Shown piece by piece: positions 44,108 to 54,153 of a DNA stretch of 64,000 bases. The notes beneath the pieces were generated by a model that did not search any database, had not been told where the DNA came from, and saw only the letters and a list, made by a program, of their open reading frames with translations. Origin of the DNA: Chitinophagaceae bacterium. GTDB taxonomy: Bacteria; Bacteroidota; Bacteroidia; Chitinophagales; UBA10324. Positions within the stretch are counted from its first letter, which is position 1; every line of letters starts with the position of its first letter. Made by a program: the position numbers and the translations under genes. Where the stretch lies: NCBI GenBank assembly GCA_016717285.1, contig JADKFU010000005.1, positions 1,534,501 to 1,598,500 on the forward strand. The letters run 5' to 3'.

Positions 44108-45349
44108 ATGTTACAACCTTCAATTTATAAGAGCAGCATCTTTGTAGTTGTTACTCTTCTCTTCCTTATTATTTCTTTTTCTGCAAAATCACAATGCGAC
44201 GTAAGCATAACAGCGCAGGGTGCTACCACTTTTTGTGAGGGTGATTCGGTGGTACTTGTTGCATCAGGTAATGGCAGTTCACTCACACTGGATCAGTCGC
44301 AGACATTATACAATGGTGGCACAAGTGCAAGAAATCTTCCAGGCTATTCTTACTGGCAATCATTTGTTGCAGGTGTCAGTGGAACATTGGTGCAGATTGA
44401 TGCAGGATTTTTTACCTACATCAACGGCACCGGCTATTGGACTGTTTGGGAAGGAAGCGGTACGAGCGGAGCCATGTTGGATTCACAAGCATTGAATATT
44501 TATTGTTCGGGTGGAAATTGTCTTCTATCCTTTACGGAAGATATTCCAATTACTGCAGGCGAAACTTATACTTTTCAAATACGCGGCGGACCGGGAATGC
44601 CTGATCCATATGGTTTGCAAATTGGTGCAGGAAACCCATATACAAACGGAGTTATGGGATTTGTTGATCCTTCCGGAACTTACCTTACTGAGTTTGACTG
44701 GGTATTCAATACGTATGTAGCAAGCGGCGGTGTCACTTATTTATGGTCAAATGGTGAAACGGACTCTGCTATCGTTGTAAATGCTTCAGGAGAGTTTTCT
44801 GTTAATGTTTCCGGTGCATCAGGGTGCACTGATTCTGCTGAAGTGGAAATAACTGTAAATGCATTGCCTGAAGTTTCCATTGGAGTGAAAGTGGATACTG
44901 TATGCTTAAGTGATGCTACCGTACTGTTGTTAGGAGATCCTTATGGTGGAATTTTTAGCGGACCAGGTGTCAGCTACAACCATTTTACTCCTCCGGCTGC
45001 AGGCGTTTTCACTGTATATTATACTTATACTGATGTAACAGGTTGTTCGAACACTGATTCAATCAACATTGTTGTAGAGGTTTGTACAGGTGCTGATCTG
45101 TCTGTCTATGCCAACAAAAAGGAAAATTGCCGGATCATCAATGATCAACTCATTCTTACTATCGGAGAAAATTTAACAGGAGCAAAGTTTAAGTTGGTTA
45201 ATTGTATGGGTGAAAATATTTTGGAGGAAAGATTATTTCAAAATGAATCAACATTTGACATATCGCAATATGCACCCGGAATTTATTGCTATGAAATTAC
45301 CGGCAACAATCAAAGAATTGTGACGGGAAAATTGTGGATTGGAAGATGA
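44108..45349 (+). CDS. T9SS-exported protein with Ig/PKD-like domains
   Basis: 413 residues from ATG 44108. A signal peptide (SSIFVVVTLLFLIISFSAKS) is followed by CDVSITAQGATTFCEGDSVV, a jelly-roll-like middle (YWQSFVAGVSGTLVQIDAGF), a PKD-like segment (VTYLWSNGETDSAIVVNASG), a second Ig-like segment, and a C-terminal sorting-like domain (NQLILTIGENLTGAKFKLVN ... TGKLWIGR) without the usual YPNP. The middle resembles the choice-of-anchor type domains of surface proteins. Function unknown. Confidence 0.82.
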   Translation: MLQPSIYKSSIFVVVTLLFLIISFSAKSQCDVSITAQGATTFCEGDSVVLVASGNGSSLTLDQSQTLYNGGTSARNLPGYSYWQSFVAGVSGTLVQIDAGFFTYINGTGYWTVWEGSGTSGAMLDSQALNIYCSGGNCLLSFTEDIPITAGETYTFQIRGGPGMPDPYGLQIGAGNPYTNGVMGFVDPSGTYLTEFDWVFNTYVASGGVTYLWSNGETDSAIVVNASGEFSVNVSGASGCTDSAEVEITVNALPEVSIGVKVDTVCLSDATVLLLGDPYGGIFSGPGVSYNHFTPPAAGVFTVYYTYTDVTGCSNTDSINIVVEVCTGADLSVYANKKENCRIINDQLILTIGENLTGAKFKLVNCMGENILEERLFQNESTFDISQYAPGIYCYEITGNNQRIVTGKLWIGR

Positions 45350-45415
45350 AGTGCTAACTCATAATGCTTTAGTGGATTGCTGTAAAGCCGAAGAGTAGTC
45401 CGGTTAAATATAAAA

Positions 45416-45460
45416 GCTGTCATTGCTATCCCGGCGTTAGATCCGTGAAGCAATGACAGC
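45416..45460. terminator. Terminator between convergent genes
   Basis: GCTGTCATTGCT (45416-45427) pairs perfectly with AGCAATGACAGC (45449-45460). It lies between the 44108 gene and the convergent 45533 gene and can serve either strand. Confidence 0.65.
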
Positions 45461-45532
45461 AGTCCTTTGCAATTAATTAAGCATAATTTTTTGATCTGTT
45501 CAACTGTGATTACAGAAGCACAGTTGTTTCAA

Positions 45533-47404
45533 TTATTTCTTCAACACCAGTTTTTGTACAAGCGTATGCATTTCATTCTTTAGTTGCACGAGATACATTC
45601 CTTCAGGCAATTCAGTTAAATCAAGTGAAAGATCCGGTTGTCCTGCAATGTTGAATTCACGCAATGTTCTTCCGGTAGCATCGAGCACTTGCACTGTTTG
45701 CCAGCCGGCAGTTTGTGTGATCGTGAATAACCCGTTACCCGGATTGGGATAAATTTCAGGTGATTCCAATGAAAAATTTTCTTGCAGTTTTAAAGGAGGT
45801 GTAACAAGTGTTGTGGTGGTGGAAAAATTACCAGTCGTTCCCGGACATTTATTCTGCACCGTTACAGTATAAGTTTTATTGGGTGTAAGATTCACCAGGT
45901 TTACACTGGTTCCGGCAGTACTCACCATATTTTTTATACCACCTGTTTTATAAATTACCTTATAAGAAGTCGCGCCTGAAGCAGTCCAACTCACAGTTGC
46001 ACTGGTGGAAGTGATATTTGAAATAATTAAATTGGTTACCGGGCCACAGTTGTTATTCACCACTGCAACGCCATTTGCCGGGCAACCATCGCTTCCGATT
46101 ACTGTAACACTGTAAGTTCCTGCAATCAATCCGCTGATGTCTTCCGTGGTTGCTCCATTGGACCAGCTATACGTAAATGGTCCGGATCCGGCAACTGTCA
46201 TGTTTACAGCACCATTGCTTGCACCGGGAGCACTTGCATTGGTAATGCTGAAAGACAATACCGGCGCGGTGCATTGCTGTACTAAATGATAAATCTCACC
46301 ATTGCCAAGATTGGCTGCATAAATTTCTCCATCCTTTCCTTCACCGAACGTGGCGATTTCACCTTTGATCAATGGTTGTTTCGCAGTAGTCCATCCGCCT
46401 GCACCATTTGAAACAGTAGTCCAGAAATTTCCGGATACGTAATCGCAAAAAATATAATACCCATTCAGTAAAGGATATTGTGATCCACGGTAAACGAACC
46501 CGCCGGTGAGCGCAAATCCACCAGTGGTAAAGTCGTGGTTGTATTCATAAACAGGAAACACAAATGGATCGGTGAGTACGCAGGCAGAAGAATTATAAAT
46601 ATGGTTGCCTTCATAACAACGCCATCCGTAATTTAATCCTCCGCCGGCAGATGCGCTTTGAAAATCTACTTCTTCCCAGGCATTCTGACCAACATCGCCC
46701 ATCCATAGATCTCCCGTGAGTCGATCGAAACTGAAACGCCATGGATTTCGAAAGCCATACGCCCAGACTTCGTCGGCGCCATTCACGCCTACAAATGGAT
46801 TCGTTGGCGGAGAGGTGTAAGTAGCACCGTTGTTCACGTCAATACGAAGCATCTTTCCCAACAGGTTATTAATATCCTGTGCCCTGTTGCCCGGATCACC
46901 ACCGTTTCCGCCATCACCCAAACCGATATATAAATATCCATCAGGTCCAAAATTGAGATCACCACCATTGTGATTAGTGTAAGGTTGCGTGATAGTCAGC
47001 AGGACCAGCTCGCTGGAAGAAGTGGACATGTCTGGATTACTGTTACTGCGCTTGAAACGTGAAATCCGGGTATTTCCACTGTTGTTAATATAATTTACAT
47101 AGAAGTAACCATTGTTAACATAATCAGGATGAAAGACAAGGCCTAATAATCCCTGTTCGTTGCTAATGGAATTAACTTTGGAATCAATGTTTAGAAAAAC
47201 AGACTTTGTTCCGTCCGGATGCAGGATACGGATGATGCCATCCTGTTCAACAATAAACAAACGGTCGTCACCTGCATTTGCAATGTCAACAGGCTTCGTG
47301 AAGCCGGTTGCAATAGTATTGAGTGCAATGGTGGGTTGGGCATTTACTGTGCGAAAGCAAATTACTGTTGCAAAAATTAAAAAGGGTATGATTTTGTTTT
47401 TCAT
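45533..47404 (-). CDS. Secreted PQQ-type sugar dehydrogenase-like protein with SprB, Fn3 and T9SS domains
   Basis: 623 residues. A signal peptide (IIPFLIFATVICFRTVNAQ) is followed by a soluble glucose dehydrogenase-like propeller at about 25-380 (FTKPVDIANAGDDRLFIVEQ, EQGLLGLVFHPDYVNNGYFY, NHNGGDLNFGPDGYLYIGLG, DEVWAYGFRNPWRFSFDRLT). Then come an SprB repeat (NGAVNMTVAGSGPFTYSWSN), a fibronectin III domain (NLIISNITSTSATVSWTASG) and a T9SS sorting domain (PEIYPNPGNGLFTI ... VQKLVLKK). The family oxidises aldoses using PQQ; enzymatic activity is inferred. It is exported and probably surface-attached. Confidence 0.9.
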   Translation of the reverse strand: MKNKIIPFLIFATVICFRTVNAQPTIALNTIATGFTKPVDIANAGDDRLFIVEQDGIIRILHPDGTKSVFLNIDSKVNSISNEQGLLGLVFHPDYVNNGYFYVNYINNSGNTRISRFKRSNSNPDMSTSSSELVLLTITQPYTNHNGGDLNFGPDGYLYIGLGDGGNGGDPGNRAQDINNLLGKMLRIDVNNGATYTSPPTNPFVGVNGADEVWAYGFRNPWRFSFDRLTGDLWMGDVGQNAWEEVDFQSASAGGGLNYGWRCYEGNHIYNSSACVLTDPFVFPVYEYNHDFTTGGFALTGGFVYRGSQYPLLNGYYIFCDYVSGNFWTTVSNGAGGWTTAKQPLIKGEIATFGEGKDGEIYAANLGNGEIYHLVQQCTAPVLSFSITNASAPGASNGAVNMTVAGSGPFTYSWSNGATTEDISGLIAGTYSVTVIGSDGCPANGVAVVNNNCGPVTNLIISNITSTSATVSWTASGATSYKVIYKTGGIKNMVSTAGTSVNLVNLTPNKTYTVTVQNKCPGTTGNFSTTTTLVTPPLKLQENFSLESPEIYPNPGNGLFTITQTAGWQTVQVLDATGRTLREFNIAGQPDLSLDLTELPEGMYLVQLKNEMHTLVQKLVLKK

Positions 47405-47584
47405 AGAAAAAGATTTAGGCTATTAAGCTACTGTTTTTTATAAATACCTGATTCATAAATGGCTAATTAAATATAGGTTTCCGGATTTCGAAAATAAATT
47501 AAACAGTATAAGGAAACTGATTCGCCTTCTTGCAAGCTTCGCGGCATTTCCTTTTTTCTCTATAGCAATTGAATAATTTGAGGT

Positions 47585-47592
47585 TAACTTTG
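47585..47592 (+). promoter_or_regulatory. -7 promoter box of glnS
   Basis: TAACTTTG matches TAnnTTTG, 26 bp upstream of the start codon. A -33 TTTG at standard spacing is not visible. Confidence 0.5.
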
Positions 47593-47617
47593 CCCTCTTA
47601 AATCAGCCAACAATAAA

Positions 47618-49279
47618 ATGAGTGAAGAAGCGAAGTCTCTTAATTTTCTGGAAGAAATAGTTGAAGCAGATATCAAAAGTGATAAACATAACGGGCGTGT
47701 GTTAACAAGGTTTCCACCGGAACCAAATGGTTATTTGCACATCGGTCATGCGAAAAGTATTTGTTTGAATTTTGGTTTGGCTGATAAGTTTGGCGGGAAA
47801 ACTAATCTGCGTTTTGATGATACCAATCCTGAAAAAGAAGACGTAGAATATGTTGACAGCATCAAAGCAGATATTCAATGGTTAGGTTTTAACTGGGATA
47901 ATGAATTTTACGCTTCCGATTATTTTGAACAGTTGTATGAATTTGCAGTCACACTTATCAGGAAAGGACTTGCTTATGTAGATGATTTGTCGGCAGAGCA
48001 AATTGCAGCAACCAAAGGAACACCCACTGAGCCGGGCAAAGAAAGCCCGCACAGAAACCGCAGTGTAGAAGAAAACATGCAGTTGTTTGCCCGAATGCGT
48101 AATGGAGATTTTAAGGAAGGAGAAAAAGTATTGCGCGCAAAAGTGGATATGGCTTCACCAAATATGCAGTTGCGTGATCCTTTGATGTATCGTATTAAAC
48201 ATGTCGAGCATCATCGCACTGGAAATAAGTGGTGCATTTATCCGATGTATGATTTCGCACATGGACAATGTGATTCCATTGAAAAGATCACACATTCCAT
48301 TTGTACGCTGGAGTTTGAAGTGCATCGTCCGTTGTACGATTGGTTTATAGAAAAGCTCGGAATTTTTCCATCGCATCAGTATGAGTTCGCAAGGTTGAAC
48401 ATGACCTATACGGTAATGAGCAAACGCAAGCTGTTGCAATTGGTGAATGACAAAATGGTTTCCGGATGGGATGATCCGCGCATGCCAACGATTTCCGCGT
48501 TTCGCCGGCGTGGTTATACGCCAGCAAGCATTCGCGCTTTTTGCGAGAAGGTAGGCATTCAACGAAGAGAGAATTCAATCGACATCGGGTTGCTGGAATT
48601 TTGTGTACGCGAAGACCTGAATAAAAATGCGATTCGGCGGATGGTGGTTCTGGATCCGGTCAAACTGATAATTACCAATTATGAAGAGGGAAAAACAGAA
48701 GAATTGCCGGGAGAAAACAATCCCGAAATGGAGAACAGCGGAATCCGGATGATGCCGTTCAGCAGAGAGTTGTGGATTGAGCGGGAAGATTTTATGGAAG
48801 TACCGCCAAAGAAATTTTTCAGGCTGGGAGTTGGGTTAATGGTGCGGCTGAAGAGCGCTTACATTGTGAAATGCGAAAGTTTTTTGAAGGATGAAAATGG
48901 TGTGGTGAAAGAAATTCATTGCACTTATATTCCTGAAAGCAGGAGCGGAGCTGACACCAGTGGTATCAATGTAAAAGGCACCATTCATTGGGTGAGCGTG
49001 GATCATGCAGCAAAGGTAACGGTGTGTTTATACGACCGTTTGTTCAGAGTGGAGAATCCGAATGCAGAAGAAGGTGATTTTAAAGAGTATATGAATCCTG
49101 ACAGTTTGCAGATAATCGAAAATGCTTATGCGGAACCTTCCTTGCTGGAAGCAAAAGAAGGAACGGCTTATCAGTTTATACGCAAAGGATATTTCTGTCT
49201 TGACAAAGCATCCAATGAGAATAAACTGGTATTTAACAGGACGGTGACGTTGAAAGACGGTTGGGGAATTAGGAATTAA
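47618..49279 (+). CDS. glnS: Glutaminyl-tRNA synthetase
   Basis: 553 residues of the class Ic synthetase that forms Gln-tRNA(Gln). HIGH motif: [15 protein letters not shown] (about residues 36-50). Family landmarks include [32 protein letters not shown] and the KMSKS-like [11 protein letters not shown]. The C-terminal anticodon-binding barrels are present ([20 protein letters not shown]). The length is normal. Together with gatC this shows a direct route for glutaminylation plus an amidotransferase that is likely used for asparagine. Confidence 0.98.
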   Translation: MSEEAKSLNFLEEIVEADIKSDKHNGRVLTRFPPEPNGYLHIGHAKSICLNFGLADKFGGKTNLRFDDTNPEKEDVEYVDSIKADIQWLGFNWDNEFYASDYFEQLYEFAVTLIRKGLAYVDDLSAEQIAATKGTPTEPGKESPHRNRSVEENMQLFARMRNGDFKEGEKVLRAKVDMASPNMQLRDPLMYRIKHVEHHRTGNKWCIYPMYDFAHGQCDSIEKITHSICTLEFEVHRPLYDWFIEKLGIFPSHQYEFARLNMTYTVMSKRKLLQLVNDKMVSGWDDPRMPTISAFRRRGYTPASIRAFCEKVGIQRRENSIDIGLLEFCVREDLNKNAIRRMVVLDPVKLIITNYEEGKTEELPGENNPEMENSGIRMMPFSRELWIEREDFMEVPPKKFFRLGVGLMVRLKSAYIVKCESFLKDENGVVKEIHCTYIPESRSGADTSGINVKGTIHWVSVDHAAKVTVCLYDRLFRVENPNAEEGDFKEYMNPDSLQIIENAYAEPSLLEAKEGTAYQFIRKGYFCLDKASNENKLVFNRTVTLKDGWGIRN

Positions 49280-49307
49280 ATTGGTACATACAGGATAGGA
49301 TTTTCTA

Positions 49308-49372
49308 ACAAGACTAAAGACTAAAGACTAAAGACTAAGGACTAACGACTAACTAAGGACTAACGACTCATT
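49308..49372. repeat. Simple repeats of ACTAAAG/ACTAACG type
   Basis: ACTAAAGACTAAAGACTAAGG followed by ACTAACGACTAACTAAGG, about seven units, between the convergent ends of glnS and smc. This is the reverse complement of the AGTCCTTAGT series after rnpB (4.4 kb). Confidence 0.75.
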
Positions 49373-49384
49373 CAAACCCTCAGG

Positions 49385-52300
49385 CTAATTCAAACTCCGA
49401 AAGTCCACCGGCACCACACGCGAGATGCCTTCTTCCTGCATCGTAATACCGTAAATAACATCTACAGAGCTCATCGTATTCTTGTTGTGTGTTACCAGCA
49501 CAAACTGGGAGTTTTGGGAAAATTCGCGGACGATACGGTTGAATTTTTCAATGTTCGCATCATCCAATGGTGCATCTACTTCATCGAGTATACAGAAAGG
49601 TGCAGGTTTGTAGAGATACAATGCAAAAAGCAGCGAAATGGCTGTAAGGGTTTTCTCTCCACCGGAAAGCTGATCAATAATTTGAGGCCGCTTGCCTTTT
49701 GGCTTTGCAGTAATTTGAATTTTCGACTCTAATACATTATCGGGATTTTCCAGGAAGAGATCACATTCATCGTCTTCTGTAAACAATCCCTTAAACACCT
49801 TCACAAAATTTACTTTGATGCTGTTGAAAGCCGTCAGGAATTGTTCCTTCGCTGTGGTTTCAATTTCATCAATGGTTTGCAGCAACGATGTTTTTGCATT
49901 CATCAGATCATTCTTCTGTGTTACAATGAAATCATGACGGTCTTTCATTTCATTGTAAGCCTCCATCGCCATGGGATTAATTTCGCCATAGGTTTCTATG
50001 CGGCTTTTCAGCTTTTCTGATTTTTGCTTCAGTTCTTCAGGGTTCAATTCAGGATCTGCATTCCTGTCCATCAGTGAATCAATCTCCACTTTAAATTCAA
50101 TGGCCAACCTGTCTTTTAATGAATTCAGTTGCAGCTTTAATTCTGTGGTCTTGTCCCTGATCTCGCCAAGCAACAGATCAACCTGTTCTTTATTTTTTGA
50201 AATGGTTTTCAGGTATTCTTCCAACTCATTTATTTTGCCACGGCTTTCATAATAAACCTGCTCCACTGCAGCAACCTGCTGTTCCATTTTTTCCTTCTCC
50301 GCGTAATCGTGTATGATTACAGCTTCGGCAACAGTTAATTTCTGCTCAATGTCAATAATAGCCGCAGCCGTTCGATCGAGCTCCGACTGGTTGCTTTCAA
50401 TTAATTGTTGTGTGATACCGGCTTGCTGATTCTTGTATTCCAGCTCGCGATCAATGGTGGCCACTTTATTTTGCTGTTGCACAAACTGAATGTGCTTCGC
50501 ATTGTACGCCTGTGATGTTTCATTCAGCTTTAATTCGCTTGCGCTGAAAGAAGCAGTCAATTCATCGAGTGATTGTTGTAATCCGTTTTTCTTATCTGAA
50601 TGAATTTTCAGTTGACCGCCATACTGTGATTTTTCAACTTCAAGCGTATCAATTTTCGCATGAATATTTTCCATGCGGGAATGGTGTGTAACGAAGAAGC
50701 TTTCGATATTTTCAATCTTTGTGAAAATGGAAGTCAATTGATTCTTCACGAGATTATGCTGTTCGCGTACCTCATCCAGCTCCGCGTCTTTCGAAGAATT
50801 TTTCAATGCAATCAGATCAGCCTGGAGCATTTGGATACGTTGCTGTAAACGTTCAGCATGTTCTTTCGATTGAAGAATCTCTGCTTCAAGTGCTGCAAGG
50901 TTTTTTATCCTGCCTAATCTTTTTCCTGAAAAGGAACCCACTTGTCCGCCTGAAAGCCCAAGTGGTGTACGCACAAATTTTCCGCTGCGCGAAATAACAG
51001 AAGCCTGCTTGTCAATATTTCTGAGGTCTGCCTGTTCCTCATCCCGCAAAATGAAAGTGCCTGATAACAGAAATGAAACCAGCTTCCTGTATTTAGGATC
51101 TGCCTCCACAACGTCTAATGCTGCAATGGCATTTGGCGGAGTCGGAATTGATTTCAACGGAGCATCTTCAAAATCATTCAACACAAAAAAGTTCGCACGG
51201 CCTTTAGACGCGGCGCTCAATAAGTTGACTGCATTCATGGCATCATTCATATCCGCCACCACATAAAAATTAAGATACTGGTCGAGATAATTTTCAATAG
51301 CAACACGAAATTCAGCAGGGCAGGAGATCACATCGGAAAGCAACGGTGCATGAGTAGCCCATTCCGGATGTTGCTTCAGAAATTTAATCGACTCAGGAAA
51401 TCCTTCCATGTTGTCGATAAAACTTTTGGTGAGGTTGAACTCATTCTGTCGTGCATCCAGGTTACGATGAATGCTGCGCAACTCTTCGCGTGTGCCTTCG
51501 AGCTCTTCTTCTACGGAGTTGATTTGTGTTTGAAGCGTGTCGCCTGCAGTGGTCAGCTCAAGCACGATTTGTTTCTTCAACTGTTCTTCTTCGCGTAATG
51601 ATTGCAGTTGTTGCTGAAACAGCCCGTACTCATTCTGGCGCTGATTGAATTCCGTTTCTCCACGTTCTTTTTCCTGCAACAGGTTTTGTTTTTGCACATC
51701 GCGGATGGTGATATTTTTTTCCGTCTCCGCAATTTCACGATCCAGATCGCGCATTACATTGGTCTGTTCTTCCAGCCGTGTTTTGATGCCACCATGATCG
51801 GCACGAATATTTTCAAGCACCTGTTTCGCGATTTCCAGCTCTTGGGTAAAGGAGCTGAATAATTCATGTTCTTTAATTTTCTGCTCTTTAAATCCTTCAA
51901 TGCCGGCAGCTATTTGTTGAAGATCAGCAGCGGCTTTATCACTTTGCGAAGTGAGGTTTTCCTTTTTGTCTTTCTGAAATTTCAGGTTTTCAGTGAAAAT
52001 ATTTTTCTCATTTTCCTTTTGTTTAATAGCTGTGACAAAAGTGTTCAGTTCACGTTGCACAGCAAGCATCTGCTTTTCTTTGTTGATGTTGTCTGTTTTT
52101 TCCTGTGCGAGTGTTGCATCGTGCATCACCACATCGGTTTCCAGTTTTAATTTTTTATCTTCTTCCTGCTGCTGTTGTTGCTGCAGCACATCAAATGATT
52201 TTTTGAATCCTTCGAGTGTAAACAAAGCCAGTTCAATGCTGAGGTTGCGGTATTCTTCTTTCAGTTTATAATATCGTTCTGTTTTGCGAGCCTGGCTTTC

Positions 52301-52915
52301 CAGTGCTTTCAGATTGGTTTGAATTTCGAACAACAGATCATCCACTCTGTTCAGGTCAAGCTGTGTTGCTTCCAGCTTGTTGAGTGTTTCCTTTTTCCGT
52401 GCTTTGTATTTTGAAATGCCGGCAGCCTGTTCAAACAGTTTGCGACGTGAATGATCTTTATCATTCAGGATTTCATCCACCATGCCCAATTCAATAATTG
52501 CATAGGAATCGCTGCTGATGCCTGTATCCAGAAAGAGCGATGTGATATCTTTTAACCGGCAGGTGATGCCATTAAGTTTGTATTCGCTGTCGCCGTTGCG
52601 ATAGTAATGCCGGCTGATGGTTACGGTGTGAAATTCTGTTGGTAGAAGGTTCCTGTTATTTTCAAAAGTGAGCGAAACTTCGGCAAGTGAAGATGCTTTA
52701 CGGTTTTTGGTACCGTTGAAGATGATGTTCTCCATCTTTTCCGACCGGAGCATGGAGGTTTTCTGTTCGCCCAATACCCAGCGAATAGCATCTACTACAT
52801 TCGACTTGCCGCAGCCATTGGGCCCCACCACACCTGTCACATTATCGTTGAAGTTAATGACCGTTTTGTCGGCAAAACTTTTAAATCCTTTTATTTCGAG
52901 ATTGACTAAACGCAC
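49385..52915 (-). CDS. smc: Chromosome segregation ATPase SMC
   Basis: 1176 residues with SMC architecture: an N-terminal head with Walker A GPNGCGKSNVVDAIRWVLGE (about 32-51) and LRSEKMENIIFNG; two long coiled coils (170-500 and 680-1010); a central hinge around FKQHPEWATHAPLLSDVISC to VISRSGKFVRTPLGLSGGQV; and a C-terminal head with signature QLSGGEKTLTAISLLFALYL and Walker B CILDEVDAPLDDAN. It compacts and segregates the chromosome with ScpA/B, which are not in the window. The length is typical for bacterial SMC. Confidence 0.97.
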   Translation of the reverse strand: MRLVNLEIKGFKSFADKTVINFNDNVTGVVGPNGCGKSNVVDAIRWVLGEQKTSMLRSEKMENIIFNGTKNRKASSLAEVSLTFENNRNLLPTEFHTVTISRHYYRNGDSEYKLNGITCRLKDITSLFLDTGISSDSYAIIELGMVDEILNDKDHSRRKLFEQAAGISKYKARKKETLNKLEATQLDLNRVDDLLFEIQTNLKALESQARKTERYYKLKEEYRNLSIELALFTLEGFKKSFDVLQQQQQQEEDKKLKLETDVVMHDATLAQEKTDNINKEKQMLAVQRELNTFVTAIKQKENEKNIFTENLKFQKDKKENLTSQSDKAAADLQQIAAGIEGFKEQKIKEHELFSSFTQELEIAKQVLENIRADHGGIKTRLEEQTNVMRDLDREIAETEKNITIRDVQKQNLLQEKERGETEFNQRQNEYGLFQQQLQSLREEEQLKKQIVLELTTAGDTLQTQINSVEEELEGTREELRSIHRNLDARQNEFNLTKSFIDNMEGFPESIKFLKQHPEWATHAPLLSDVISCPAEFRVAIENYLDQYLNFYVVADMNDAMNAVNLLSAASKGRANFFVLNDFEDAPLKSIPTPPNAIAALDVVEADPKYRKLVSFLLSGTFILRDEEQADLRNIDKQASVISRSGKFVRTPLGLSGGQVGSFSGKRLGRIKNLAALEAEILQSKEHAERLQQRIQMLQADLIALKNSSKDAELDEVREQHNLVKNQLTSIFTKIENIESFFVTHHSRMENIHAKIDTLEVEKSQYGGQLKIHSDKKNGLQQSLDELTASFSASELKLNETSQAYNAKHIQFVQQQNKVATIDRELEYKNQQAGITQQLIESNQSELDRTAAAIIDIEQKLTVAEAVIIHDYAEKEKMEQQVAAVEQVYYESRGKINELEEYLKTISKNKEQVDLLLGEIRDKTTELKLQLNSLKDRLAIEFKVEIDSLMDRNADPELNPEELKQKSEKLKSRIETYGEINPMAMEAYNEMKDRHDFIVTQKNDLMNAKTSLLQTIDEIETTAKEQFLTAFNSIKVNFVKVFKGLFTEDDECDLFLENPDNVLESKIQITAKPKGKRPQIIDQLSGGEKTLTAISLLFALYLYKPAPFCILDEVDAPLDDANIEKFNRIVREFSQNSQFVLVTHNKNTMSSVDVIYGITMQEEGISRVVPVDFRSLN

Positions 52916-53004
52916 TTTATTTCCGGTTTTATATCAACTGCGAAAATAGGGTAGTTATACTGTGAAAACAGAGGGTGTGGATAACTTGAGTTGTGATGAT
53001 AATG

Positions 53005-53100
53005 GTTAAATGGTTGAATGGTCAAATGGTTGCGGCGAAGCCGTTATTAATTGCAAGCTTGAAGTCGGAACAACCATATAACCATTTAGCCATATAGCGA
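53005..53100. repeat. AAATGGTT-rich dispersed repeat
   Basis: ATGGTTAAATGGTTGAATGG, GTTGCGGCGAAGCCG, TGCAAGCTTGAAG, then AACCATATAACCATTTAGCC. The two AT-rich ends are roughly inverted. A diverged copy lies at 3607-3700 and a fragment at 4470-4515. Confidence 0.65.
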
Positions 53101-53144
53101 CTTTAGGGAATTAATGATTGGTTCGCAATACCTTTGTCCACGTT

Positions 53145-54017
53145 ATGCAAGCTATCGGATTCTACCTCGCTCTTCCGTTTCTGTACCTCATTTCCATTTT
53201 GCCGCAACGTCTATTGTATGGACTTTCTGATCTGGTTTGCTTTTTTCTTTATGATGTGGCAGGTTACCGGAAGAAAGTGGTAAGTGAAAATCTGGAAAAA
53301 TCTTTTCCGGAAAAAACGACAGCGGAACGAAAGGTAATCATGCGAAATTTCTATCATTATCTGTGCGATCTCTTCCTGGAAACCTTCAAGACACTGACTA
53401 TGAGCAGGTCATTTGCGATGAGGCATTGCACTTTTGATGAGCAGGCGATGAAACTTTTTAATGATTATTATGAAGCGAAGAAAAGCATCATTGTTGTTAT
53501 GGGTCATTTCGGAAACTGGGAGTGGGCCGGGAATGCTTTCAGTCTGCAATGCAAGCAACAGTTGTTTGTGATCTATCATCCTTTGGTCAATCCATATTAT
53601 AACAAGTTGATCATTGATATGCGGATGCGATTTGGTACGAAGCTCATTGCGATGCAGGATACCTTCAGAGAGATGGTGCGAAACCGGAAACTGATCAGCA
53701 GCACGGCTTTCATTGCTGATCAAACGCCATCGCCGGAGAAAGCTTATTGGACAACTTTTTTAAACCAGGACACACCGGTTTTCTGGGGCACAGAAGCTAT
53801 TGCGCGTAAGTTGAATTATCCGGTAGTATATGCAAGTGTTCACCGTGTGAAACGTGGTTACTATAAAATTTTTGCGGAAACTATTTTCGAAACGCCTTCA
53901 GCAACTATGGAAGGAGAAATTTCGGAAGCGCATACCCAAAAACTTGAAAATGAAATCCGGATGCAGCCGGAGATATGGCTGTGGAGTCATAGACGATGGA
54001 AACATAAGAAGCCGTAA
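53145..54017 (+). CDS. Lysophospholipid/lipid A-type acyltransferase (LpxL/HtrB family)
   Basis: 290 residues from ATG 53145 (MQAIGFYLALPFLYLISILP). The N-terminal membrane helix is followed by the acyltransferase core: VVMGHFGNWEW (HX4E catalytic box), MRMRFGTKLIAMQD, FIADQTPS and FWGTEAIARKLNYPVVYAS, with RRWKHKKP at the end. LpxL-type enzymes add secondary acyl chains to lipid A at the inner membrane. A -7 box TACCTTTG at 53129-53136 lies only nine bases before the ATG, which excludes the earlier TTG (53118) and suggests a very short leader. Confidence 0.9.
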   Translation: MQAIGFYLALPFLYLISILPQRLLYGLSDLVCFFLYDVAGYRKKVVSENLEKSFPEKTTAERKVIMRNFYHYLCDLFLETFKTLTMSRSFAMRHCTFDEQAMKLFNDYYEAKKSIIVVMGHFGNWEWAGNAFSLQCKQQLFVIYHPLVNPYYNKLIIDMRMRFGTKLIAMQDTFREMVRNRKLISSTAFIADQTPSPEKAYWTTFLNQDTPVFWGTEAIARKLNYPVVYASVHRVKRGYYKIFAETIFETPSATMEGEISEAHTQKLENEIRMQPEIWLWSHRRWKHKKP

Positions 54018-54153
54018 TTATTTCGCTGATCACATTTCAGGGCAGGCAAGCTCTCCGGGCTACCGCTTCTACAGGATGAATAGTTGGTGTCAGCGCCCGA
54101 TGCTTTCTCATATGATTCCTTCATAGTTGAATATTCTGTACTTTCGCCGATAG

